Source of the DNA: Pseudomonas fulva
GTDB lineage: Bacteria > Pseudomonadota > Gammaproteobacteria > Pseudomonadales > Pseudomonadaceae
Length of the DNA: 64,000 bases
Direction: 5' to 3'
Assembly: GCF_015680705.1 (NCBI RefSeq)
Contig: NZ_JADNYP010000004.1
Coordinates: 248,001 to 312,000 of the forward strand
Made by a program: the position numbers and the translations under genes. The stretch's first letter is position 1; each line of letters starts with the position of its first letter. Positions 19,077-31,599 of this stretch are shown here, one piece after another. Under the pieces are notes generated by a model. It saw only the letters and a list, made by a program, of their open reading frames with translations. It was not told the DNA's origin and searched no databases.

Positions 19077-19265
19077 TTAAAGGGTTGGTTCTTCGTCCTT
19101 CTCTTTCTTGATCCGCAGGTAGATTTCCTCGCGGTGTACGGCCACTTCCTTCGGCGCGCTCACTCCGATGCGTACCTGGTTTCCTTTTACACCCAGCACG
19201 GTGACGGTGATCTCACCGTCGCCAATGATCAGGCTCTCGGCGCACCGACGAGTCAGAATCAACAT
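19077..19265 (-). CDS. csrA: Carbon storage regulator CsrA / RsmA
   Basis: CsrA/RsmA (62 aa) is a dimeric RNA-binding translational regulator that recognises GGA in mRNA leaders and is titrated by small RNAs of the RsmY/Z type. The beta-strand core [16 protein letters not shown], the RNA-contact regions (L4, R44 neighbourhood VAVHREEIY) and the short helical tail [10 protein letters not shown] are typical. The leader has AGGA 6-7 bp before the ATG, itself a possible autoregulatory CsrA site. It is located, as in many gammaproteobacteria, next to lysC-alaS and tRNA-Ser/Arg. Confidence 0.96.
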   Translation of the reverse strand: MLILTRRCAESLIIGDGEITVTVLGVKGNQVRIGVSAPKEVAVHREEIYLRIKKEKDEEPTL

Positions 19266-19402
19266 AGTTTTTCCTCACGCAATTCATTCAGGGATAACAG
19301 TCTTTACAGCTAGGCCGGAACCGCCATCACGGCGGCAGCACCGGCCTTGGTTGGCGATCGCAGACGGCGACTGGCCAGGCCTGCGATCGCCAGAAACGCG
19401 AA

Positions 19403-19422
19403 GGGCGCGGCAAGCCGCGCCC
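19403..19422 (-). terminator. Hairpin after lysC
   Basis: GGGCGCGG-CAAG-CCGCGCCC, an 8-bp perfect GC stem lying 15 bp past the lysC stop. Only a weak T-rich stretch follows on the minus strand, so it may be a partial terminator or a 3'-stabilising hairpin. Confidence 0.5.
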
Positions 19423-19436
19423 CACCGGGCACTGCC

Positions 19437-20672
19437 TCACTCGCTCTGTCGGGCCGGGGCGTCCAGCTCGAAGGCCGTGTGCAGTGCACGAACCGCCAGT
19501 TCGAGGTACTTCTCTTCGATGACCACCGACACCTTGATTTCCGAGGTGGAAATCATCTGGATGTTGATGCTTTCCTTGGCCAGGGCTTCGAACATGCGGC
19601 TGGCCACGCCAGCATGCGAGCGCATGCCGACGCCGACGATGGAGACCTTGGCGATCTTGGTATCGCCGGTGGCCTCGCGGGCACCGATCTCGCGAGCGGT
19701 GTTCTCGAGTACCGACAGTGCCTTCTCGTACTCGTTGCGATGCACGGTGAAGGTGAAGTCTGTGGTGTTATCGTGCGATACATTCTGCACGATCATGTCG
19801 ACCTCGATGTTCGAGGCGCTGATTGGACCGAGGATCTTGAAGGCGACGCCCGGAGTGTCCGGCACGCCGCGAATGGTCAGCTTGGCTTCATCACGGTTGA
19901 AGGCGATACCGGAAATGATCGGCTGTTCCATGGATTCCTCTTCATCAATGGTAATGAGGGTGCCCGGACCCTCCTTGAAGCTGTGCAGCACGCGCAGCGG
20001 GACATTGTATTTGCCAGCGAACTCCACCGAACGGATCTGCAGCACCTTGGAGCCGAGGCTGGCCATTTCCAGCATTTCCTCGAAGGTGATCTTCTCCAGC
20101 CGGCGAGCCTGGGCCACGACCCGCGGGTCGGTGGTGTAGACGCCATCGACATCGGTGTAGATCTGGCACTCGTCGGCCTTCAGCGCGGCAGCCAGGGCCA
20201 CGCCGGTGGTATCGGAGCCGCCACGTCCGAGCGTGGTGATGTTGCCGTGTTCGTCGACCCCCTGGAACCCCGCCACCACCACCACACGCCCGGCCTGGAT
20301 GTCGGCACGAATCCGGTGGTCGTCGATTTGCAGGATGCGCGCCTTGTTGTGCGAGCTGTCCGTCAGGATCCGTACCTGGTTGCCGGTGTACGACACTGCC
20401 GGCACGCCACGCTTGTTCAGCGCCATGGCCAGCAGGGCGATGGTCACCTGCTCGCCGGTCGAGACGATGACGTCCAGCTCACGGGGGTCCGGCTTTTCGC
20501 TGACCTGCTTGGCCAGGTCGATCAGCCGGTTGGTTTCTCCGCTCATGGCCGACAGCACGACCACCAGGTCATCGCCTGCGTCGCGGAATTTCTTGACCTT
20601 GTCGGCAACCTGCTCGATCCGCTCGATGGAGCCGACAGAGGTGCCGCCGAATTTCTGTACGATCAACGCCAT
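19437..20672 (-). CDS. lysC: Aspartate kinase
   Basis: Aspartate kinase (411 aa) phosphorylates aspartate as the first step to lysine, threonine and methionine. The kinase domain starts with VQKFGGTSVGS (about 4-14), which binds ATP, and includes the aspartate-binding TDVDGVYTTDPR. Two C-terminal ACT domains (from about 265) provide feedback control by lysine and threonine. The length and single-protein architecture match Pseudomonas LysC. It follows alaS by 77 bp on the same strand with a 12-bp hairpin between them and probably shares its transcript at least in part. Confidence 0.96.
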   Translation of the reverse strand: MALIVQKFGGTSVGSIERIEQVADKVKKFRDAGDDLVVVLSAMSGETNRLIDLAKQVSEKPDPRELDVIVSTGEQVTIALLAMALNKRGVPAVSYTGNQVRILTDSSHNKARILQIDDHRIRADIQAGRVVVVAGFQGVDEHGNITTLGRGGSDTTGVALAAALKADECQIYTDVDGVYTTDPRVVAQARRLEKITFEEMLEMASLGSKVLQIRSVEFAGKYNVPLRVLHSFKEGPGTLITIDEEESMEQPIISGIAFNRDEAKLTIRGVPDTPGVAFKILGPISASNIEVDMIVQNVSHDNTTDFTFTVHRNEYEKALSVLENTAREIGAREATGDTKIAKVSIVGVGMRSHAGVASRMFEALAKESINIQMISTSEIKVSVVIEEKYLELAVRALHTAFELDAPARQSE

Positions 20673-20716
20673 TTGAAAGCTGCCTCAGCCCACGATGGGC
20701 ACCTAAACGTTCCATG

Positions 20717-20748
20717 ATGTGGCGGCCCGCAGCATCGGGCCGCCACAT
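20717..20748. terminator. Strong GC hairpin between alaS and lysC
   Basis: A perfect 12-bp inverted repeat (20717-20728 and 20737-20748) with an 8-nt loop starts immediately after the alaS stop. There is no T run on the minus strand, so it is more likely an mRNA-stability or partial-termination element than a full terminator. Confidence 0.55.
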
Positions 20749-20749
20749 G

Positions 20750-23374
20750 TCAAAGCCCCTGTTCGGCGAAAGGCACGGCCAGGGCCAGGGCCTGGTCGAG
20801 GGCGGCGACATCGACGCCACCGCCCTGGGCCATGTCCGGACGTCCGCCGCCCTTGCCTCCCACCGCCGCAGCGGCCTGCTTCATCAGGTCACCGGCCTTG
20901 AGTCGACCGGAGAGCTCCTTGGTCACGCCGGCGACCAGCACGACCTTGCCCTCATGCTCGCTGCCGAGCAGGATCACTGCGTGGCCGAGCTTGTTCTTGA
21001 GCTGGTCGACGAGAGCCAACAGGGCCTTGCCGTCCTGACCGTCGACACGCGCGGCGAGAACCTTGGCACCCTTGACCTCCACCGCGGCGCTGGAGAGATC
21101 GTCCCCGGCGGCGCTGGCGGCCTTGGCCTGCAGCTGTTCCAGCTGCTTCTCCAGCTGGCGGTTGCGCTCGAGCACAGCCGACAGCTTGTCGATCAGGTTG
21201 TCACGATTGCCCTTGACCAGCTGCGCGGCTTCCTTGACCTGCTCTTCAGCTGCGTTCAGGTAGGCCAGCGCCGCAGCGCCGGTGACCGCCTCGATCCGGC
21301 GCACGCCAGACGCGACGCCACCTTCGCTGATGATCTTGAACACACTGATGTCGCCGGTGCGCTTGGCATGGATGCCACCACACAGCTCGACCGAGAAGTC
21401 GCCGCCCATGCTCAGCACGCGCACGGTATCGCCATACTTCTCGCCGAACAGCGCCATCGCGCCCTTGCGCTTGGCGGTCTCGATATCGGTTTCCTCGGTC
21501 AGCACCGGGGTGTTGCGACGTACTTCACGGTTGACGATGTCTTCCAGGGCCTTGATCTGCTCAGGCTTGATCGCCTCGAAATGGCTGAAGTCGAAGCGCA
21601 GGCGCTGGCTGTCGACCAGCGAGCCCTTCTGCTGGACGTGGTCGCCCAGCACCTGGCGCAGCGCCGCGTGCAGCAGGTGGGTCGCCGAGTGGTTCAGCGA
21701 GGTAGCCTTCTGCACGTCGGCATCGACACGCGCGCTGACCTGCGCACCCACGCACAGGTTGCCGCTGGCGACCACGCCATGGTGCAGGAAGGCACCGCCG
21801 GTCTTGGTGGTATCACGCACGTCGAAACGCACGTCACCGGCTTCGATGAAACCCATGTCGCCGATCTGGCCACCGGACTCGGCATAAAATGGGGTTCGGT
21901 CGAGCACCACGACGCCCTCCTCGCCCTCGCCCAGTCGCTCGACCGCCTGGCCGGCCTTGTACAAGCCGACCACCCGAGCCTCGCCTTCGGTGGCGGCATA
22001 ACCGAGGAACTCGGTGGCGACGTCGACCTTGACCAGGCTGTTGTAGTCCATGCCGAAGGCACTGGCGGAGCGAGCGCGCTCGCGCTGGGCCTCCATTTCG
22101 CGCTCGAAGCCTGCCTCGTCGATGGTCAGACTGCGCTCGCGAGCGATGTCGGCGGTCAGGTCCATCGGGAAACCGTAGGTATCGTAGAGCTTGAACACCA
22201 CGTCGCCCGGCACCACTTCGCCCTGCAGCTGGGCCAGGTCCTGCTCGAGGATACGCAAGCCTTGCTCGAGGGTCTTGGCGAACTGTTCTTCCTCGGTCTT
22301 GAGCACGCGCTCGATGTGTGCCTGCTGGCTCTTGAGCTCTGGGAAAGCCTCGCCCATCTCGGCGACCAAGGCCGCGACGATGCGGTGGAAGAAGCTGCCC
22401 TTGGCGCCCAGCTTGTTGCCATGGCGGCAAGCGCGACGAATGATCCGACGCAGGACATAGCCGCGACCCTCGTTGGACGGCAGCACGCCGTCGGCGATCA
22501 GGAAGCCGCAGGAACGGATATGGTCGGCAACGACCTTCAGCGACGGCTGGCCATCGTTGCTGCAGCCAATGGCCTCGGCGGCAGCGGCAAGCAGGTTCTG
22601 GAACAGGTCGATCTCGTAGTTCGAATGGACATGCTGCAGGACGGCGCTGATGCGCTCGAGCCCCATGCCGGTGTCCACCGACGGTGCCGGCAGCGGGTGC
22701 AGCACGCCATCGGCGGTGCGATTGAACTGCATGAAGACGTTGTTCCAGATCTCGATGTAGCGATCGCCGTCTTCTTCCGGCGAACCGGGCGGGCCGCCCC
22801 AGATGTCCGCGCCGTGGTCGTAGAAGATCTCGGTGCATGGCCCGCAGGGGCCGGTGTCACCCATGGTCCAGAAGTTGTCCGAGGCGTATGGCGCGCCCTT
22901 GTTGTCGCCGATGCGGACCATGCGCTCGGCCGGTACGCCGATTTCCTTGGTCCAGATGTCGTAGGCTTCGTCGTCGGTCTCGTAGACGGTCACCCACAGC
23001 TTGTCCTTGGGCAGGCCAAGCCACTGCTCGGAGGTCAGGAAGGTCCAGGCGAAGGTGATCGCATCACGCTTGAAATAGTCGCCGAAGCTGAAGTTGCCCA
23101 GCATCTCGAAGAAAGTATGGTGGCGCGCGGTATAGCCGACGTTCTCCAGATCGTTGTGCTTGCCGCCGGCGCGAACGCATTTCTGGCTGCTCACCGCGCG
23201 GGTGTAGGCACGCTTTTCCTGGCCCAGGAAGCAGTCCTTGAACTGGTTCATGCCGGCATTGGTGAACAGCAGGGTCGGATCGTTGTTCGGGATCAGGGAA
23301 CTGGAGGCGACTCGGGTGTGTCCCTGCTCCTCGAAGAAGCGAAGGAAGGCTTCACGGATTTCTGCGCTTTTCAT
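20750..23374 (-). CDS. alaS: Alanyl-tRNA synthetase
   Basis: AlaRS (874 aa) charges tRNA-Ala. It has the class II catalytic core (about 1-240, with [19 protein letters not shown]), the tRNA-recognition helical domain, the editing domain with zinc-binding [12 protein letters not shown] (about 560-571) and [12 protein letters not shown], and the C-terminal oligomerisation/C-Ala domain. The frame is open 13 codons upstream. ATG 23374 gives the canonical [19 protein letters not shown] start and has GGAAG 5 bp before it. The family is usually about 875 aa, as here. Confidence 0.97.
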   Translation of the reverse strand: MKSAEIREAFLRFFEEQGHTRVASSSLIPNNDPTLLFTNAGMNQFKDCFLGQEKRAYTRAVSSQKCVRAGGKHNDLENVGYTARHHTFFEMLGNFSFGDYFKRDAITFAWTFLTSEQWLGLPKDKLWVTVYETDDEAYDIWTKEIGVPAERMVRIGDNKGAPYASDNFWTMGDTGPCGPCTEIFYDHGADIWGGPPGSPEEDGDRYIEIWNNVFMQFNRTADGVLHPLPAPSVDTGMGLERISAVLQHVHSNYEIDLFQNLLAAAAEAIGCSNDGQPSLKVVADHIRSCGFLIADGVLPSNEGRGYVLRRIIRRACRHGNKLGAKGSFFHRIVAALVAEMGEAFPELKSQQAHIERVLKTEEEQFAKTLEQGLRILEQDLAQLQGEVVPGDVVFKLYDTYGFPMDLTADIARERSLTIDEAGFEREMEAQRERARSASAFGMDYNSLVKVDVATEFLGYAATEGEARVVGLYKAGQAVERLGEGEEGVVVLDRTPFYAESGGQIGDMGFIEAGDVRFDVRDTTKTGGAFLHHGVVASGNLCVGAQVSARVDADVQKATSLNHSATHLLHAALRQVLGDHVQQKGSLVDSQRLRFDFSHFEAIKPEQIKALEDIVNREVRRNTPVLTEETDIETAKRKGAMALFGEKYGDTVRVLSMGGDFSVELCGGIHAKRTGDISVFKIISEGGVASGVRRIEAVTGAAALAYLNAAEEQVKEAAQLVKGNRDNLIDKLSAVLERNRQLEKQLEQLQAKAASAAGDDLSSAAVEVKGAKVLAARVDGQDGKALLALVDQLKNKLGHAVILLGSEHEGKVVLVAGVTKELSGRLKAGDLMKQAAAAVGGKGGGRPDMAQGGGVDVAALDQALALAVPFAEQGL

Positions 23375-23620
23375 AGTTTCTTCCACGGAGACGGCGGCCT
23401 TGAACCAAGGCAAAGGGCCGCATTATATCGGTCCTGCACGCTCTATGCAGTGTGTTTTGTGCGATGCAGGCCGTCGTTCGGACAGTTTGTCGGAGCACGG
23501 CGGGCAAAAGATCAGGCCGTGATGCTAAAGCCAGGCTTTTGTCGGTGGCAAGAGGGATGCTGCGACACCTCCAGCCCGTCGACGACTTCGCAACGCCTGG
23601 CCACCCGGCGCTCCACGCCC

Positions 23621-24628
23621 TCAGCCCAGCCCCTGCCCCGCATCAGGCACGACCAGGATCCCCGCTCGTAGACCATTGGCGACCTTCGGATTCGGGAAGA
23701 TGATTCGCGCATCCGGCTCTTCGACCAGCCAGCGCACTTCGGCCAGGTCTTCGGCCAGCAGGTAGCCGGGACTCAGTTCGCTGAAGTTCTCGACGTCGAC
23801 CGGCAGGTGCAGGCGAAACTGGTCGCTGTGCTTGATGATCTCGCGAGCGACACGGAACAGCTGCAGGCCGTCGAGGCTTTCGCCGGCATCCGGCTCGTTG
23901 CCTTCGATCATCTGCCGCAGCCTTAGGTACAAACGGTCCAGATCGATCTCGCCGTTCTGCCCGAACGGTCGCGCCTTGCCCAGCTCGAGGGTGAAGGCTT
24001 CGGCGTCCAGCTGCTCGTAGCTGAAGGCACTGAAGGTGATGGAAGGCTTGTTCTGCAACAGCACCGCCTGCAGGCCGGCCGCGCCCAGGCGGGCCAGTTC
24101 GCGTCGCGAATGGCGCCTGCCTTCCTTGAACGGATAGAGCGCGAACTGCTCGATCCGCGATCCGCGCATTGCGGTGTGCAAGTCGTAATGGAGGCGGGTG
24201 CGTCCCGGCTGGCTGAAAAACACCCTGGCCAGCTGTTCCAGCTCCGCCGCGCGCAGGGCCTCGGCGCCACTGGACAGGTGATGCCGTCCGTTGAACAGGC
24301 GATTGATGTCCTGCTCGACGTAACGTTCGCCGCGCCGCATCGCTTCGGGGTTGCCGAACAGGAACAGCACGCGCGCCCTTGGCCTGAGCGTGCCACCGGC
24401 GATGTCCCGCAAAAGCCGGTCGAGCAGCTCGATCGGCGCGGTCTCGTTGCCGTGGATGCCTGCCGACAACAGCAGGTCGAGGGCATCATCGCGCCCTTGC
24501 GGCGGACGGACCTCCAAGGCGCCGGTCCCCAGCCAGCGCAGGCGCACGCCCTCGACCGTCACTTGCGTCTTCTCCGCTGGCTCGTGGTCGGCCAGGGTCA
24601 GGTCAAGCAGTCTGCCGAGAGCGAGCAT
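23621..24628 (-). CDS. astE: Succinylglutamate desuccinylase
   Basis: AstE/AruE (335 aa) hydrolyses N-succinylglutamate to glutamate and succinate, the last step of arginine degradation by the AST route. It belongs to the zinc carboxypeptidase-like AstE/AspA family: zinc ligands lie in GIHGNETAP (His and Glu) and LHYDLHTA (His). I chose ATG 24628 because it gives [17 protein letters not shown], the usual start; the longer frame would overlap the neighbour. It is the last gene of the arginine operon, 10 bp after the small His-rich gene. Confidence 0.94.
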   Translation of the reverse strand: MLALGRLLDLTLADHEPAEKTQVTVEGVRLRWLGTGALEVRPPQGRDDALDLLLSAGIHGNETAPIELLDRLLRDIAGGTLRPRARVLFLFGNPEAMRRGERYVEQDINRLFNGRHHLSSGAEALRAAELEQLARVFFSQPGRTRLHYDLHTAMRGSRIEQFALYPFKEGRRHSRRELARLGAAGLQAVLLQNKPSITFSAFSYEQLDAEAFTLELGKARPFGQNGEIDLDRLYLRLRQMIEGNEPDAGESLDGLQLFRVAREIIKHSDQFRLHLPVDVENFSELSPGYLLAEDLAEVRWLVEEPDARIIFPNPKVANGLRAGILVVPDAGQGLG

Positions 24629-24638
24629 GGCACGGTCC

Positions 24639-24926
24639 TCAGTGATGGTGGCCGCAGTCAGGACCATGGACGTGATCGTCGTCCTCGACTTCGGCAGGCT
24701 CCATCTCCAGCTCCAGGCTCACCAGGTTGGTGGCCATCGGCCGCAGCAGCAGATTGGCATACTCGCTGGCGTCCTCTTCGACGTCCACGCCGATCAACAA
24801 CTGGCCGCGGCCATCGTGCTGGATCCAGACCTCCTTGCCTTGCCAGACCACGGCCAGGCGCGTACAGGAGGTTTCCAGCTGGGTGCCGTCGTCATCTTCA
24901 AGGATCAGCCGCAGGGCATCGGACAT
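24639..24926 (-). CDS. Small conserved protein of the arginine operon with His-rich tail, 95 aa
   Basis: This 95-aa acidic protein lies between astB and astE in the same tight operon (15- and 10-bp gaps). The body looks like a compact beta-rich domain ([22 protein letters not shown]). The end is [14 protein letters not shown], a likely metal-binding tail with five His and one Cys. Comparable small genes occupy this position in other pseudomonads, without a proven role. A metal-delivery or chaperone role for the zinc enzyme AstE would fit the position, but that is inference. Confidence 0.75.
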   Translation of the reverse strand: MSDALRLILEDDDGTQLETSCTRLAVVWQGKEVWIQHDGRGQLLIGVDVEEDASEYANLLLRPMATNLVSLELEMEPAEVEDDDHVHGPDCGHHH

Positions 24927-24941
24927 TATCGAATTCTCTCT

Positions 24942-26291
24942 TCAGGGTTGGCATTGGAACGGATAGACGGAGCCCAGGCGCAGTATGCGCGTCAGCTCAT
25001 CCAGGGCCGTACGGCATTCATCGAGCAGCAGAGGGTCGGCCAGATCCGCTTCGCTCATGCGATCACGGTAGTGCCGATCGACCCATTGCACCAGCGTATC
25101 GTACAGCGTCGGCGTCATCATGACGCCGGGATTGACCGCTGCCAGCTCGGTTTCCTTCAGCGCGACACGCAGGCGCAGGCACGCGGGTCCGCCGCCGTTG
25201 CGCATGCTCTGCTTGAGATCCAGGGCCATGAACTGACGGATCGGCCCCCTGCCATCCACCAGCTGGTCGAGATAGGCGCGCACTGGCGGATGCTCGCGGC
25301 ACTCCTGGGGCACGATCAGCAGCATGGAGCCATCGGCCCGGCTCAGCAGCTGGCTGTTGAACAGATAGGAGCGCACCGCGTCCTCGACCGTCACGGCCGA
25401 ACGTGGTACCTGCACGGCCTGCAGCTGGCCGCCACGCTCGGCCAGCCGGGCCTGCAGCTGGGCCAGCACGCGCTCGCCATCGAGGAAGGCGTCCTGATGA
25501 TGGAACAGCACCTGGCCACTGCCCACGGCGATCACATCGTTGTGAAACACCCCCTGGTCGATCACCGCCGGATTCTGTTGGGCATAGACGACAGCGGACT
25601 CGTCCAGCCCGTGCAGGCGCGCCACGGCCTGGGAGGCCTCCAGGGTCTGGCGCGCCGGGTAGCGTGTTGGCGAAGGATAGCGATGATCGAAGGCACTGCG
25701 GCCGAACACGAAGAATTCCACGCCGGGCTTGCCATGCTCGCGGCACAGCCGCGTATGGTTGGCCGCGCCCTCGTCACCGAATTGCGCCACGGCTGGCAGG
25801 GCCGGGTGATGGGCGAAATGGCGCGGGTCGGCGAACATGGCGGCCAGCACGCGGCTGGTGGTGGGATGCTCGAGACTGCGGTGGTACTTGCAATTGAGGT
25901 TGGCCGCGGTGAAATGCACGCGACCGTCGGCGGTATCGGCGCTGGGGCTGACCGTCGCGGCATTGGCCACCCACATGCTCGATGCCGAACAACTGGCGAT
26001 CAGCAAGGGCATGGCCTGGCGCGCCGCGCGGCGGATCACTTCGGCATCGCTGCCGGAAAAGCCCAGGCGGCGCAAGGCGGCGACATCCGGCCGCTCCTGC
26101 GGTGCGAGCACGCCCTGCCGGTAGCCCAGGTCCATCAGCGTCTTCATCTTGGCCAGCCCCTGGCGTGCCGCCTCGCGCGGATTGGACACCAGCTGGCTGT
26201 TGTCCTGCGAAGCGACATTGCCATGGGACAGGCCGCCATAATTGTGGGTGGGCCCTACCAGGCCGTCGAAGTTGACTTCATGGGCTTTCAT
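24942..26291 (-). CDS. astB: N-succinylarginine dihydrolase
   Basis: AstB/AruB (449 aa) converts N-succinylarginine to succinylornithine, CO2 and ammonia. The amidinotransferase-like fold is indicated by the N-terminal [18 protein letters not shown], the active-site histidine in [13 protein letters not shown] and the probable nucleophilic cysteine in [13 protein letters not shown]. The open frame continues about 130 codons upstream, but that part is antisense-like; ATG 26291 yields the family length. Located 22 bp after astD. Confidence 0.95.
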   Translation of the reverse strand: MKAHEVNFDGLVGPTHNYGGLSHGNVASQDNSQLVSNPREAARQGLAKMKTLMDLGYRQGVLAPQERPDVAALRRLGFSGSDAEVIRRAARQAMPLLIASCSASSMWVANAATVSPSADTADGRVHFTAANLNCKYHRSLEHPTTSRVLAAMFADPRHFAHHPALPAVAQFGDEGAANHTRLCREHGKPGVEFFVFGRSAFDHRYPSPTRYPARQTLEASQAVARLHGLDESAVVYAQQNPAVIDQGVFHNDVIAVGSGQVLFHHQDAFLDGERVLAQLQARLAERGGQLQAVQVPRSAVTVEDAVRSYLFNSQLLSRADGSMLLIVPQECREHPPVRAYLDQLVDGRGPIRQFMALDLKQSMRNGGGPACLRLRVALKETELAAVNPGVMMTPTLYDTLVQWVDRHYRDRMSEADLADPLLLDECRTALDELTRILRLGSVYPFQCQP

Positions 26292-26313
26292 GGGCTGGCT
26301 CCGACTCCTGCGC

Positions 26314-28805
<2,492 letters not shown>

Positions 28806-28874
28806 GCTCTCTCCTTGGGCGGCGGGCCAGCAGGCCTGTCGCATGAGTTGGCCTGGACTGTCCAGCCGCAGGTA

Positions 28875-29894
28875 TCAGACGGCAACCAGGCGTACGCTCG
28901 CGCCTTCGCCCACCAGCAGGGCCTCGGCCGCCCCGCGCTCGAGCACCAGTGGCTTGCCTGGTGTCCAGTCGAGCATCAGTAGCACGGCACGAAAGTCCTG
29001 CAGCTGGCCATTGCAGACCAGGTAGGGGCGACCGTCCGCGCACGCCAGGTCCTGGATCTTCACCGGTACCGCGCGACTCTGGGCAATGGAGCGAATGCTG
29101 GAGACCCGCGCGTGCAAGGTCGGCCCGCCATCGAAGATGTCGATGTAGTGTTCGGTCTCGAAACCCTCGCGCATGAGGATGTCGAACGTGATCTGCGCAC
29201 GCGGATGCACCTGCCCCATGGCCTCTTGGGCCAGGTCTGGCAGAAGTGGCACGTAGATCGGATAGTGGGGCATCAGCTCGGCCAGGAACGTCCGGCTCTT
29301 GAGTCCGCAGAGCCGCTCGGCCTCGGCATAGTTGAGGTCGAAGAAGTTGCGGCCGATGGCATCCCAGAATGGCGATTCGCCCTGTTCGTCGCTCTGGCCG
29401 ACGATCTCGGTCACCACCGAGTCGGCGAAGCGTTCGGGATGCGCTGCCATGAACAGCAGGCGACCGCGCGAATTGAGTTCGGCCCAGCCGCTGTCCACCA
29501 GCTCCGGCACCAGGTAGAAACTGGTCAGCAGGCTGTTGCCAGTCAGGTCATGGCACAGCGACAGAACGTGGATCTTGTTGTGGATCTTCAGCTCGCGCGA
29601 GGCATGCACGAAGGTTTCGTTGCGAAAGCTGTAGAACGGCTCGGAATACCCAGCCGAGGCCACGATCGCGGAGCAGCCGACCAACCTGCCGGTCTGGCTG
29701 TCCTCGAGCACGAAGAAATAGCTTTCCTCGCCGTTGAAGCTGACCTCGGCGGCGAACGACGCTTCCGAGGCGGCGATCTTGTCGCCCAGCCGAGCCGCGT
29801 CGTCAGGCAGCGAGGTGACACCTACCGGGCTGTCGGCAGCCATGCGCTGCACTTCGTTCAGATCAGCCATTTGCGCGGGGCGCATCACCAGCAT
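28875..29894 (-). CDS. aruF: Arginine N-succinyltransferase subunit alpha
   Basis: AruF (339 aa) is the alpha subunit of the arginine/ornithine N-succinyltransferase and is paralogous to AruG downstream. Shared features are the N-terminal MRPAQMADLNEVQRMA, VLSLCHDLTGNSLLTSFYL and HYIDIFDGGPTLHARV. AGGAG lies 7 bp before ATG 29894. It is separated from aruG by 69 bp and from astC by 125 bp, all on the same strand, matching the aruCFGDB order of P. aeruginosa. Confidence 0.95.
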   Translation of the reverse strand: MLVMRPAQMADLNEVQRMAADSPVGVTSLPDDAARLGDKIAASEASFAAEVSFNGEESYFFVLEDSQTGRLVGCSAIVASAGYSEPFYSFRNETFVHASRELKIHNKIHVLSLCHDLTGNSLLTSFYLVPELVDSGWAELNSRGRLLFMAAHPERFADSVVTEIVGQSDEQGESPFWDAIGRNFFDLNYAEAERLCGLKSRTFLAELMPHYPIYVPLLPDLAQEAMGQVHPRAQITFDILMREGFETEHYIDIFDGGPTLHARVSSIRSIAQSRAVPVKIQDLACADGRPYLVCNGQLQDFRAVLLMLDWTPGKPLVLERGAAEALLVGEGASVRLVAV

Positions 29895-30019
29895 GGTGTC
29901 ACTCCTATGGAAAAGCCGGCCAACGCTGTCGGCACGGAAAAACGTCGCTCGCCTGGGCTAGCGCACTGGATCGACCAGACACCGATGCCTGGCGGCATCG
30001 ACGTCCGCTCGCCGCTCGG

Positions 30020-31334
<1,315 letters not shown>

Positions 31335-31369
31335 ACTTGTTACAGCGCCCAACCGTGCCTGGGCACGGC

Positions 31370-31385
31370 TTTCGACAATGCGACA
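31370..31385 (-). promoter_or_regulatory. ArgR-like half-site (distal)
   Basis: A second exact TGTCGC-N8-AA match in the same orientation, 51 bp upstream of the proximal one (about five helical turns). Canonical paired half-sites are spaced 21 bp, so this pair would be looped or each would need a degenerate partner. Confidence 0.55.
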
Positions 31386-31599
31386 AACATTGTCACAAAC
31401 GCGCGGGGAAAGCTGCAAGCTGTGCAGCGTGGAGGAAGGCAGGCCGATGCGCACGGTGTTGCCTTGGCTTGCGCCAGGTTAGGTGTTGGTGCCGCACGCC
31501 CGCGTAGGAGCGTTCGCCGCCGGGGCGCCGGACCGACTCCGGCAGTCCCGGCACCGAACCAACCGCGACAGGCCTCTATCGGCCCGCCCTCAGCCAGCC

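Noticed and set aside
20714..23671. 985-codon open frame on the plus strand
   Set aside because: Antisense shadow of alaS, whose motifs and length are unmistakable on the other strand.
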